Below, one piece after another: positions 6,405 to 13,710 of a DNA stretch of 17,157 nt. The stretch's first letter is position 1. Each line of letters starts with the position of its first letter. The notes below the pieces were generated by a model, which was not told the origin of the DNA, did no database searches, and worked only from the letters and a program-made list of their open reading frames with translations. Location: positions 1 to 17,157 of the forward strand of contig JAKQPY010000160.1 in assembly GCA_029564465.1 (NCBI GenBank), given 5' to 3'. Source of the stretch: JAGOEF01 sp029564465. GTDB lineage: Bacteria; Bacteroidota; Bacteroidia; Bacteroidales; ML635J-15. Position numbers and translations under genes: made by a program.

Positions 6405-6889
6405 TTTCGCCAGCCGAACTACGGGGAATGATGGTAAAACGCGAAGCAGGTTATCGGCGTTTAGCGGTGAAGCTTAAAAAGTTCAATAAACGCACACTCG
6501 ACGATAAGGTACACGGCCTCCACGATGCCTTTTTCGCTAAATACGATTGTTTAAGCTGCGGTAATTGCTGCCGGAGTTTGGGCCCGCGCATTACGACTAC
6601 CGATATCGAAAGGCTGGCGCGTCGCCTGAAACTGAAAGCCGGCAGTTTTACCGAACAATACCTGCGTATTGACGAAGATGGTGACTTTGTTTTTAAAACC
6701 ATGCCATGCCCCTTTCTGGGCAGCGATAACTATTGCTCGGTGTATGATGCCCGGCCAAGGGCATGTCGTGAATACCCGCATACCGACCGGGTTAATTTTT
6801 ATCAGATTATTGACCTCAGCCTGAAAAATGCCGGTGTTTGTCCGGTAGTGTACGAAATATTCTCAACCCTTCAGCAAACCGAATCATGA
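6401..6889 (+). CDS. YkgJ-family cysteine-cluster protein
   Basis: This 162-residue protein has the YkgJ/CxxCxxCC signature: CLSCGNCC (Cys50, 53, 56, 57), then Cys93 (MPCPF), Cys102 (YCSVYDARPRAC), Cys112 and Cys137. Such proteins are thought to bind zinc or an iron-sulfur cluster; their function is largely unknown, although relatives include flagellin lysine methylase FliB. I start it at the ATG overlapping the transporter stop (ATGA). The frame is open further upstream (an ATG at 6293), but that would overlap the transporter by over 100 bases and adds unrelated residues. Its own stop overlaps the next ATG in the same way, so the three genes are translationally coupled. Confidence 0.85.
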   Translation: MISPAELRGMMVKREAGYRRLAVKLKKFNKRTLDDKVHGLHDAFFAKYDCLSCGNCCRSLGPRITTTDIERLARRLKLKAGSFTEQYLRIDEDGDFVFKTMPCPFLGSDNYCSVYDARPRACREYPHTDRVNFYQIIDLSLKNAGVCPVVYEIFSTLQQTES

Positions 6890-7539
6890 CAGTCAAGCAG
6901 CAACAGCACGTAACAACAGTCGAACGTAAGGTGAAACAACTGTTTGCAGCCGACACCAGCGGCCACGACTGGTACCACATCGAAAGGGTGAAAATCATGT
7001 CGCTGCATCTGGCCTCTTGCCAGGGAGCCGATTCATATATCTGTACGCTCGCTGCCTTGCTCCATGAACACGACGATGATAAACTGCTGCACCTTACCGG
7101 AGGTAAAGAAGCCGCCCTGAGTTTGTTGCAGCAAACCGGAGTACCAGCCGAGGCCATTGCCCACATTGATGCCATTGTATCGACCTTGTCGTTTAAGGGT
7201 TCGCAAACCCATACCCCCATGCACAGCCCCGAAGGTATGTGTGTGCAGGATGCCGACCGGCTCGATGCCCTGGGTGCCATAGGTATTGCCCGCACTTTCA
7301 GCTACAGCGGAGCAAAAAATCGCATGATGTTCAATCCTGAGACTAGCCCTAAAATCTATGCGTCTGCCGAAGAATATCGCAACACCGACAGCTCGGCAAT
7401 TCATCATTTCTACGAAAAACTTCTCTTACTGAAAGACCGTATGAACACCGACGAAGGGCGCAGAATTGCGGCACAACGCCACGATTTCATGCTGATTTAT
7501 CTGGAACAATTTTATAAGGAATGGGGATGTAAATTCTGA
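6886..7539 (+). CDS. Small HD-domain phosphohydrolase (YedJ-like)
   Basis: This 217-residue soluble HD-superfamily protein contains SGHDWYHIERV (His27, His31), LAALLHEHDDDK (His60-Glu61) and QDADRLDALGAIGIART (Asp122, Asp124), the order seen in the YedJ/COG1418-type group. At the expected HD doublet the Asp is Glu, unless His62-Asp63 two residues later takes the role. Metal binding is still plausible because a carboxylate is kept. The ATG at 6886 overlaps the YkgJ-like stop (ATGA). An earlier in-frame ATG at 6838 lies inside the upstream gene and is rejected. The substrate is unknown; family members hydrolyse phosphate esters or nucleotides. Confidence 0.85.
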   Translation: MTVKQQQHVTTVERKVKQLFAADTSGHDWYHIERVKIMSLHLASCQGADSYICTLAALLHEHDDDKLLHLTGGKEAALSLLQQTGVPAEAIAHIDAIVSTLSFKGSQTHTPMHSPEGMCVQDADRLDALGAIGIARTFSYSGAKNRMMFNPETSPKIYASAEEYRNTDSSAIHHFYEKLLLLKDRMNTDEGRRIAAQRHDFMLIYLEQFYKEWGCKF

Positions 7540-7594
7540 TACCTTTTGTTGCACATACAATAATACGGCAACCGGTGCGTTTGAATATTTAATT

Positions 7595-7602
7595 TATATT
7601 TG
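7595..7602 (+). promoter_or_regulatory. Candidate -7 box (TATATTTG) for porQ-cmk-ispH
   Basis: TATATTTG matches TAnnTTTG and ends 18 bases before the GTG start of porQ, so the leader would be about 10-12 bases. No TTTG is found 19-21 bases upstream, so the -33 half is missing or weak. Confidence 0.45.
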
Positions 7603-7620
7603 TGAATTAAAATTAACCTT

Positions 7621-8721
7621 GTGTCTCGATTCTTTACACATCTTATTGCTTCGCTTGCTTTTACAGGCGTTTGCTTGTCGGGAATGGCCCAGACAGGAGG
7701 CAATAATACCTACGAATTTCTGAATATTCCACCTACAGCCCGTTTGGCTTCATTGGGTGGCAACAATATTTCGCTTTTCGACAACGATCCGTCAGTGGTG
7801 TTTGCCAACCCCGCATTAATGCACGAGTCGATGGACAATATGCTGAATATCAGCTATAACAACTACATTTCCGATATTAATTTTGCCTATGCGGGTTATG
7901 TGAAACATTTCGACAAATACGGAACTTTTGGCGGGAGTATCTATTATCTGAATTATGGTAATTTTATTCATGCGGATGAGAATGGGATAATTTCGGGTAA
8001 TTTCAAGGCTTCCGATTATGTTTTCAATCTGAGTTACAACCGTCCGCTTTACGAACGCCTGTATGCCGGTGCATCACTTAAGTTTATCTATTCTTCGATG
8101 TACACCTATTTCTCCTCGGGCCTGGCGGTTGATCTGGGATTGCACTATTTTTCGAAAGATTCGTTGTTCACGGCCGGTCTGGCAGTAAAAAACATGGGGG
8201 CACAGCTGAAACCATACTATCCCGGCAACTACGAAAACCTGCCCTACGACCTGCAATTAGGCGTATCGCAACGCTTGCGGCATGCCCCGTTCCGTTTTTC
8301 GCTTACTTTTCAGGACCTCCTGAACTGGAGTTTGCGTTACAACAGCCCACTCGACAACAACAATCAATTTACTGATATTGATGCTGCTGAACCCGACAGT
8401 ATCAGTTTTACCGAAAAAGTGAATAACTTTTTCAATGCCGCCGGCAGGGTGGGTGATGAATTTCTACGTCACGCCATTGTGGGTATCGAAATAGTGCCTT
8501 CCAGTAATTTTTACATTTCCCTTGGGTTTAATTACAGGCGCAGGGCAGAGCTTGCCATTTCGACCCGACCGGGTTTAATCGGGTTTTCGGTAGGGGCCGG
8601 AATTAAAATTTCGAAGTTCAATATTGCCTATGGTTTTGCCAACTACCACCTGGCCGGGAAATCGCACCTCATCAGCATATCAACCAATTTGAACTCATTT
8701 TACCGGAAAAGCAGCCTGTAA
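7621..8721 (+). CDS. porQ: Type IX secretion system protein PorQ
   Basis: This 366-residue outer-membrane beta-barrel protein is a PorQ, part of the type IX secretion attachment complex with PorU, PorV and PorZ, which processes and anchors cargo on the cell surface. Residues 1-23 form a signal peptide ending MAQ. The mature N-terminus has the characteristic YEFLNIPPTARLASLGG and VVFANPALMHESM, followed by alternating aromatic/hydrophobic strands to the C-terminus (FNIAYGFANYHLAGKSHLIS). The start is GTG at 7621, right before the signal peptide; no ATG fits. The stop lies 4 bases before the probable cmk start, so it leads an operon with cmk and ispH. To my knowledge the same order occurs in Porphyromonas gingivalis. 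Confidence 0.92.
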   Translation: MSRFFTHLIASLAFTGVCLSGMAQTGGNNTYEFLNIPPTARLASLGGNNISLFDNDPSVVFANPALMHESMDNMLNISYNNYISDINFAYAGYVKHFDKYGTFGGSIYYLNYGNFIHADENGIISGNFKASDYVFNLSYNRPLYERLYAGASLKFIYSSMYTYFSSGLAVDLGLHYFSKDSLFTAGLAVKNMGAQLKPYYPGNYENLPYDLQLGVSQRLRHAPFRFSLTFQDLLNWSLRYNSPLDNNNQFTDIDAAEPDSISFTEKVNNFFNAAGRVGDEFLRHAIVGIEIVPSSNFYISLGFNYRRRAELAISTRPGLIGFSVGAGIKISKFNIAYGFANYHLAGKSHLISISTNLNSFYRKSSL

Positions 8722-8725
8722 GGTT

Positions 8726-9457
8726 TTGACAGGAGAACCGCAACATATCGCAGGAATAATTATAGCCATCGACGGACACTCGTCGTGCGGAAAAAGTACC
8801 CTTGCCCGTAAACTGGCCGAAAAGCTGGGTTACACCTATATCGACAGCGGTGCCATGTATCGGGCCGTCACCCTCTATGCTCACAGTAATAATCTGGTTG
8901 GAAGCGATTTTATTTATCCCGAAAAACTTATTTCGGCCCTGCCGGAGATTGAAGTGGGCTTCAGGCAGGGAGACGACTACCGGCCACGGACTATCCTGAA
9001 TGGTGTTGATGTGGAAGAGAAAATCAGGAGTCTTGAAGTTTCTCAACTGGTTAGCCGTGTAAGTACGATCTGCGAAGTGCGTCGTCATCTGGTGAAATTG
9101 CAGCGTAAGCTGGCCGAGCATGGCGGGATTGTCATGGACGGGCGCGATATTGGAACCGTGGTTTTTCCTGATGCACAACTCAAGATATTTCTCACTGCAA
9201 CTGCCGAAATCAGGGCGCAGCGCCGGTTTAAGGAACTAAGCCACAATGGTGAACAGGTTTCCTTCGATGAGGTGTTACAAAATGTAATTACCCGCGACGA
9301 AATCGATTCAACCCGCAGCGAAAGCCCTTTGCGGCAGGCCGATGATGCCGTATTGCTCGACAACAGCCTGCTGAACGCCGAAGAAACCCTGAGCAGGGCA
9401 TTGCAACTGGCTCAGGAAGTGCTGAAATCACTTAAAACACCGGGTAATGATAGTTGA
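8726..9457 (+). CDS. cmk: Cytidylate kinase
   Basis: This 243-residue enzyme phosphorylates CMP and dCMP with ATP, recycling cytidine nucleotides in the cytosol. It has the P-loop GHSSCGKST (residues 17-25), SGAMYRA (41-47), the CMP-site segment DGRDIGTVVFPDA (138-150) and the lid-region motif TRDEIDSTRSESPL. The length is typical. The start is probably TTG at 8726: there is no ATG before the P-loop, and the TTG gives a short N-terminus of the usual kind. It sits 4 bases after porQ and overlaps ispH by 11 bases, so it is co-transcribed with both. Confidence 0.93.
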   Translation: MTGEPQHIAGIIIAIDGHSSCGKSTLARKLAEKLGYTYIDSGAMYRAVTLYAHSNNLVGSDFIYPEKLISALPEIEVGFRQGDDYRPRTILNGVDVEEKIRSLEVSQLVSRVSTICEVRRHLVKLQRKLAEHGGIVMDGRDIGTVVFPDAQLKIFLTATAEIRAQRRFKELSHNGEQVSFDEVLQNVITRDEIDSTRSESPLRQADDAVLLDNSLLNAEETLSRALQLAQEVLKSLKTPGNDS

Positions 9458-10313
9458 GATTGACCCAAATTCGGGATTTTGTCCGGGGGTGACCCATGCC
9501 ATTGAGAAGGCCGAAATAATTCTATCGGAGCAAAAACAGTTGTATTGTCTTGGCGATATTGTGCACAATAGTGTCGAAGTCGAAAGGCTCACGCGCATGG
9601 GGCTCGAAATTATCGACCATGCAATTCTTTCTCAACTGCGCAATGTAACCGTATTAATCAGGGCGCACGGCGAACCCCCCGAAACCTACGAAACTGCACG
9701 AAAAAACAATATTCAGCTGATTGATGCATCGTGTCCGGTAGTGCTGCGGCTTCAAAAACGAATACGCGATGCAGCAAAAGCTGGTCCTTCCAATATTCAG
9801 ATTGTTATTTTTGGTAAAAAAAATCATGCCGAGGTAAACGGACTGGTTGGGCAGGTTCCCGGACAAGCCATTGTGGTGAGCGATATTCCCGATTTGGATC
9901 AGGTTGATGCAGCAAAACCCGTTTTTATTTTTTCGCAAACTACCCAAAGCCCTGAAAAATTTAAGCTTATTGTTGACAGGATAAGCGAAAAAGCCATTCA
10001 GCTTACCGGCAGTAATTCGCACATAAAATCACTGAACAGCATTTGTCCGCTTATGTCGAAACGCGAGCCGCTGATTGCTGAATTTGCTGCCCGTTATTCT
10101 GTAATACTATTTGTGAGCGACCGCAAAAGTTCGAATGGTAAAATGCTGTTCGATATCTGCAAAAGCATCAACCCGCGCAGCTATTTTATTGCCCGCCCCG
10201 ACGAAATTGTTCCGCAGTGGTTTCGCCCTGACGATACTGTGGGTGTTTGTGGTGCTACCAGTACTCCCTTACGTCTGATGAAGGAAGTTGCCGAAAGTGT
10301 TGAAAAAATGTAA
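9447..10313 (+). CDS. ispH: 4-hydroxy-3-methylbut-2-enyl diphosphate reductase
   Basis: This 288-residue enzyme catalyses the last step of the MEP pathway, reductive conversion of HMBPP to IPP and DMAPP. The three iron-sulfur ligands are in place: Cys12 (GFCPGV), Cys96 (DASCPVV) and Cys200 (NSICPLMSKRE). Substrate-binding His40 and His74 (IRAHGEP), the NHAEVNG loop with catalytic Glu129, and SQTT (163-166) are also present. The C-terminus has the GVCGATSTP diphosphate-binding loop. The length is normal. The ATG lies 11 bases inside the end of cmk. It shows that this organism uses the MEP rather than the mevalonate route. It converges on the methyltransferase gene with a 19-base gap and no visible terminator. 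Confidence 0.95.
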   Translation: MIVEIDPNSGFCPGVTHAIEKAEIILSEQKQLYCLGDIVHNSVEVERLTRMGLEIIDHAILSQLRNVTVLIRAHGEPPETYETARKNNIQLIDASCPVVLRLQKRIRDAAKAGPSNIQIVIFGKKNHAEVNGLVGQVPGQAIVVSDIPDLDQVDAAKPVFIFSQTTQSPEKFKLIVDRISEKAIQLTGSNSHIKSLNSICPLMSKREPLIAEFAARYSVILFVSDRKSSNGKMLFDICKSINPRSYFIARPDEIVPQWFRPDDTVGVCGATSTPLRLMKEVAESVEKM

Positions 10314-10332
10314 TCGGAAATCCTGCTAACGT

Positions 10333-11205
10333 TTACCCATGCACGATAAGTCGCAGTAAAACACCGTGACTGATGGATTTTCCTTCGGCTGTTTGCCCGA
10401 TTATTTCGTCGCAGGTTTCGATGTGTGCATCAGCAAACAACGATGTTGCCAACGCTGTAATGTATGGTATTCCGGCAAATCCTGCATACAGACTCATTAT
10501 CAGAAAACCATCGGGCAACAGCAGCGTTTTAATATCAGCAAGCAAGGGTGCGAGGTCTTTTTCGAGTTTCCAGAAACGACCTTTGCTCCCTTTTCCGGCT
10601 GCCGGTGGGTCTAATATTACACCACGATAACGGTTTCCCCGTTTCATTTCGCGGCGAACAAAGTCGCGGGCATCGTCAACAATCCAGCGGATTCCGTCCA
10701 AATTATTGCGATGCATCATTTCTTTTCCCCGTTCAACTACCTGTTTCAGCGAATCGACATGGGTAACCGAAAACCCGCCTGCTGCAGCAAACAACGAAGC
10801 AATTCCTGTGTACCCGAACAGATTCAGCAGTTTGTTTTCGTCATTGTTACCGGGTTTCTGGCTTAGTAGGTATTCCCAGTTAACGGCCTGTTCGGGAAAT
10901 ATTCCAACATGCTTGAAAGAACTGAGCTGTAAACGCACCGCCAGTTTTTTTTCATGAATCGGGAGCATGGTCTCCCATTCGGTAAATCTATCACCGAAAT
11001 ACTCCCATTTTCCCTGATTATTTCCCGTTTCGGTAAACCGCGCATGGGCCATTTCTTCCCATTCATGCAGGCTAAGGGTTTGGATGCCGGTTGCGCTGAG
11101 TTCCGGACGGATGAGAATTTTATCGCCAAATCTTTCGAGCTTATTGCCGTTGCCACAGTCGATAAGTGCGTAGGAGGGAAGTATGGAATTTATGTTAAGA
11201 ATCAT
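10333..11205 (-). CDS. Class I SAM-dependent methyltransferase (RlmI/COG1092-like)
   Basis: This 290-residue protein resembles the catalytic half of 23S rRNA cytosine methyltransferases such as RlmI. It has motif I LLNLFGYTGIASLFA (126-140), an acidic ribose-binding residue at Asp151 (THVDSLK), Asp177/178 in WIVDDARDF, and the catalytic DPPA motif (199-202). The PUA RNA-binding domain of RlmI is absent. The N-terminus (SYALIDCGNGNKLERFG...ILIRPE) is the form seen in Bacteroidetes homologues. I start it at the ATG at 11205, which overlaps the upstream gene by 11 bases; an ATG at 11232 would add nine residues and a 38-base overlap. An rRNA or tRNA substrate is inferred. Confidence 0.85.
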   Translation of the reverse strand: MILNINSILPSYALIDCGNGNKLERFGDKILIRPELSATGIQTLSLHEWEEMAHARFTETGNNQGKWEYFGDRFTEWETMLPIHEKKLAVRLQLSSFKHVGIFPEQAVNWEYLLSQKPGNNDENKLLNLFGYTGIASLFAAAGGFSVTHVDSLKQVVERGKEMMHRNNLDGIRWIVDDARDFVRREMKRGNRYRGVILDPPAAGKGSKGRFWKLEKDLAPLLADIKTLLLPDGFLIMSLYAGFAGIPYITALATSLFADAHIETCDEIIGQTAEGKSISHGVLLRLIVHG

Positions 11206-11629
11206 TTCGGTGCCAGTGTAATTTTTTGCCAAACCCCAGGCGGTTATCAGTCATTTTCATACTTTCGATTTCGAGAATCCAGAAGCAGGTTTTCATTATT
11301 ACAGCGTATGGAAATCTTCGTAAGTACAGGTTCCGGCAATGCGATTCCTCGGTACCTGATGCAAGACGTACATTCCCGGTAATCTGTATACCCCTGATTT
11401 TGCCCACCAGCTTAGTTTCGAGATGAATATTTGCCGAAACGCGATTATTAATTAACATATCTGTTGCATGCTTTGTGAGTTGGTCTGAAGTGAAAATCAG
11501 ACTGATATTTTCACCGTCGAAGGCATAAAAGCAGGAAGCGGTATGGGGAGTTCCATCCCTACAGGTTCCCAGGGCAAAAACATGGTGTTTCCTGAGAAAA
11601 GTAATAAAGCGTTTTTCGGGTAACTGCAT
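11195..11629 (-). CDS. YhbP/UPF0306-like flavin-fold protein
   Basis: This 144-residue protein is of the pyridoxamine 5'-phosphate oxidase-like split-barrel fold. It follows E. coli YhbP along its length: HHVFALGTCRDG near the N-terminus, ASCFYAFDGENI, TKHA, LVGKIRGIQITGNVR, YLRRFPYA and the C-terminal MKMTDNRLGFGKKLHWHR. YhbP has no established function; the fold usually binds FMN or a related cofactor. It is the first gene of a two-gene minus-strand unit with the methyltransferase (overlapping ends) and is divergent from the sigma factor gene. No clear -7 box is seen in the 111-base divergent gap. Confidence 0.82.
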   Translation of the reverse strand: MQLPEKRFITFLRKHHVFALGTCRDGTPHTASCFYAFDGENISLIFTSDQLTKHATDMLINNRVSANIHLETKLVGKIRGIQITGNVRLASGTEESHCRNLYLRRFPYAVIMKTCFWILEIESMKMTDNRLGFGKKLHWHRNDS

Positions 11630-11740
11630 ACTAATCGAAAGGTTTGCAAGTTACTATTTAATAATGTTGTATGCAAGGTCGAAAAATTTCACAGGCAGTT
11701 TTGGGCATGCTCGGTTTAAATATCTATTTTTAACAAAAAT

Positions 11741-12328
11741 TTGACCCGATTGTTTGGAATTAACCCATACCGGAATAAAAGCGACATTGAGCTGATAGCA
11801 CAGTATCAGACCGGGCTGAAGCCCGATCCGGTAGGAGAATTGTTCAAACGGTATTCGGCAATGATATATTCTATCTGCTATAAATATTTCAGAGACAGCG
11901 ATTTGAGCAAAGATGCTTCGATGGATATTTTCGAAGTGTTGCTCGAAAAGTTGAAAACACATCAGGTGAGCAATTTTAAATCGTGGCTTCACACTTTGGT
12001 GCGAAACCATTGCCTGATGCAGCTCAGGGCTTCGAAAACAGAGTATGAATTCGATGACCGGTTGAAAAATGATACAGGAGTTTTTATGGAAGATGATTCG
12101 GGCTCGCATCAAGAGATTGTCGAAAAAGAAAACAAACTGGTTGCGCTCGAATTGTGTATTACGCGGCTGAACGATGAACAAAGGGTATGTGTTGAATTGT
12201 TTTATCTGGAGCAGAAATCATACACCGAAATCAGTTCTGTTACCGGCTTCGACCTTAAAAAAGTAAAGAGCTATATTCAAAATGGTAAACGAAACTTAAA
12301 AATTATGATGGACAACTACCATGACTGA
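11741..12328 (+). CDS. Sigma-70-family RNA polymerase sigma factor (ECF-like)
   Basis: This 195-residue sigma factor has region 2 at about residues 29-100 (LFKRYSAMIYSICYKYFRD, DIFEVLLEKL, NFKSWLHTLVRNHCL) and region 4 at about 135-190 (RLNDEQRVCVELFYLEQKSYTEISSVTGFDLKKVKSYIQNG). This is the minimal two-domain ECF layout. It redirects RNA polymerase to a target regulon, which cannot be read here. The start is taken as TTG at 11741; a second TTG lies at 11750, and the first in-frame ATG (residue 40) would cut into region 2. It overlaps the next gene by 8 bases. That gene encodes its probable membrane-bound anti-sigma partner, so the two should be made together and control each other. Confidence 0.88.
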   Translation: MTRLFGINPYRNKSDIELIAQYQTGLKPDPVGELFKRYSAMIYSICYKYFRDSDLSKDASMDIFEVLLEKLKTHQVSNFKSWLHTLVRNHCLMQLRASKTEYEFDDRLKNDTGVFMEDDSGSHQEIVEKENKLVALELCITRLNDEQRVCVELFYLEQKSYTEISSVTGFDLKKVKSYIQNGKRNLKIMMDNYHD

Positions 12329-13541
12329 GAGTAAAAACAATATATGGCAACCCGGTGAGTGCTGTTCTTTCGAAGAACTACGGAAATATGTCGATGGCAC
12401 ACTTAAGCCCGAAGAAATCCGTCGTGTCGAAGAGCATCTTGCCGACTGTGAGCTATGCTCCGACATTGTCGATGGTTTAATGGCCATGCCTGCCGACCTT
12501 AACCTCGACGCTGAATTGGCCGCTTTACACAATGACATCGACAAACAAGTCGAAAAAAAAAGAAAAACATTAGTCTTTCTTAGCCCCGAAAAACTGCGCT
12601 TTGCAGCTGCCGCCGTGTTGGTAACGCTCGTAATCAGCACTGTTATAATGATTAACTTTAAAACCAGATCACCCTTATACGCTCCCGACCAATTCAGCAG
12701 GCATGAGAAGGCGGCTGAAACGGCATCAAAAGAAAATTCTCAGCAAAAGACCGATATGACGGGGAAGGATGCGATTGCCGATAATATTACATTACATGAA
12801 CCAGAGCCTGTAACCGGTGGCACTATGTCTGATGCCGGTAAGCCAATCAGTCCGGATGGAGTTTTTTTCGATGCAATCGGCATGGCTGATGATGCCGGTT
12901 TTGCTGCTGTTGAAGAGACTTCGGTGACCGACAGTGATGAGGCTGATTACGAAAGACAATCGCCGGGAACCACTGCAGAGTTAATACCCAAAGAAAATAG
13001 TAAAAGCGAAACACTGGCCACCGGCGGTGCTTCGGCACCCGCTCGCACCGAAAGTAAATCCCGCGAAAGCCGTCAGGAGAAAAGAGATGCCAATAAGAAA
13101 GTTGAAAACAGCGGGAATCTTGAAAGTCCGTCGGCTGTCGAAGATATAAGAACAGTGGATAGCGATGTGGATTATATGATTGTTGAAGAGAAGGAAGAAG
13201 CAATAGTGGATGAATGCATCGAGCCGATTGCATTTACTGTTGTTGAAGAGAAACCGGAATTTCCGGGCGGAGATTCTGCCTTACTGCGCTTTATTGCCGA
13301 CAATGTGCAGTATCCTGTGAGTGCTATGAATTCTTCAATCGAAGGAACGGTGTATGTTCAGTTTATAATAAACGCACGTGGTAAAGTCACCAAAGTCGAG
13401 GTAGTAAGGGGTGTTTGTCAAAGCCTCGACGATGAAGCGGTCAGGGTAATAAAAATGTTGCCCGACTGGAAGCCCGGCAAGCAACGCGGAAAACCGGTAA
13501 ACGTGAATTTTGTTATTCCCATCCGATTTAAGCTTTATTAA
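12321..13541 (+). CDS. Membrane protein joining anti-sigma zinc finger and TonB C-terminal domain
   Basis: This 406-residue protein has three parts. Residues about 14-55 form a ZAS/zf-HC2 anti-sigma finger (His39, Cys43, Cys46 in EEHLADCELC, with Cys14/15 upstream). Residues about 93-113 are one membrane span (FAAAAVLVTLVISTVIMINF). A long polar, acidic linker (about 114-305) leads to a TonB C-terminal domain (about 312-406) with the usual EFPGGDSALLRFI, GTVYVQFIINARGKV and LPDWKPGKQRGKPVNV. The inferred topology is finger in the cytosol and TonB domain in the periplasm. It overlaps the sigma gene by 8 bases and ends before a bidirectional terminator. Inferred role: hold the sigma factor and release it when the periplasmic domain senses or contacts a partner. 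No ExbB-type N-terminal helix is seen. Confidence 0.85.
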   Translation: MTESKNNIWQPGECCSFEELRKYVDGTLKPEEIRRVEEHLADCELCSDIVDGLMAMPADLNLDAELAALHNDIDKQVEKKRKTLVFLSPEKLRFAAAAVLVTLVISTVIMINFKTRSPLYAPDQFSRHEKAAETASKENSQQKTDMTGKDAIADNITLHEPEPVTGGTMSDAGKPISPDGVFFDAIGMADDAGFAAVEETSVTDSDEADYERQSPGTTAELIPKENSKSETLATGGASAPARTESKSRESRQEKRDANKKVENSGNLESPSAVEDIRTVDSDVDYMIVEEKEEAIVDECIEPIAFTVVEEKPEFPGGDSALLRFIADNVQYPVSAMNSSIEGTVYVQFIINARGKVTKVEVVRGVCQSLDDEAVRVIKMLPDWKPGKQRGKPVNVNFVIPIRFKLY

Positions 13542-13560
13542 TCGAATTCTTGAGGATATT

Positions 13561-13595
13561 AAAAAAAAAGAATCCTGAATAAGGATTCTTTTTTT
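13561..13595. terminator. Bidirectional intrinsic terminator
   Basis: AGAATCCT-GAATA-AGGATTCT forms a perfect 8-bp stem, extended by A-runs on the left and T-runs on the right. It therefore works on both strands, ending the sigma/TonB transcript (stop at 13541) and the convergent tRNA-Cys transcript (3' end at 13597). Confidence 0.92.
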
Positions 13596-13596
13596 G

Positions 13597-13667
13597 AGGT
13601 AACTGGCGGATTCGAACCGCCGTACCCGGTTTTGCAGACCGATGCCTAGCCACTCGGCCAAGTTACC
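13597..13667 (-). tRNA. trnC: tRNA-Cys (GCA)
   Basis: The minus strand folds as a 71-base cloverleaf. The acceptor stem is GGTAACT/AGTTACC with discriminator U, the T-arm is GGCGG-TTCGAAT-CCGCC, and the anticodon loop CTGCAAA has anticodon GCA. U73 and GCA are the known identity elements for Cys. The 3' CCA is not encoded and must be added by the CCA enzyme. It has its own promoter just upstream and a terminator immediately after the 3' end. Confidence 0.97.
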
Positions 13668-13679
13668 TTTTGGGTGATG

Positions 13680-13710
13680 CAAAAATACAAATAATTATTA
13701 TTTATGCAAA
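13680..13710 (-). promoter_or_regulatory. Promoter of tRNA-Cys (TTTG - 19 nt - TATTTTTG)
   Basis: On the minus strand TTTG (13710-13707) is followed after exactly 19 bases by TATTTTTG (13687-13680), a full match in both boxes and spacing to the Bacteroidetes housekeeping promoter. The expected start is at about 13673, leaving a leader of about 6 bases before the tRNA. The -33 box overlaps the last codons of the upstream CWC gene. Confidence 0.85.

Noticed and set aside
6838..6885. Upstream ATG extension of the small HD gene
   Set aside because: The added 16 residues are the shadow of the YkgJ gene, and the ATGA start at 6886 fits the operon pattern.
10314..10332. Terminator between the convergent ispH and methyltransferase genes
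   Set aside because: The 19-base gap holds no inverted repeat or T-run that I can see.
12321..13541. Ordinary TonB energy transducer
   Set aside because: A 90-residue zinc-finger domain precedes the only membrane span, and the gene overlaps a sigma factor gene, so an anti-sigma role is more likely.
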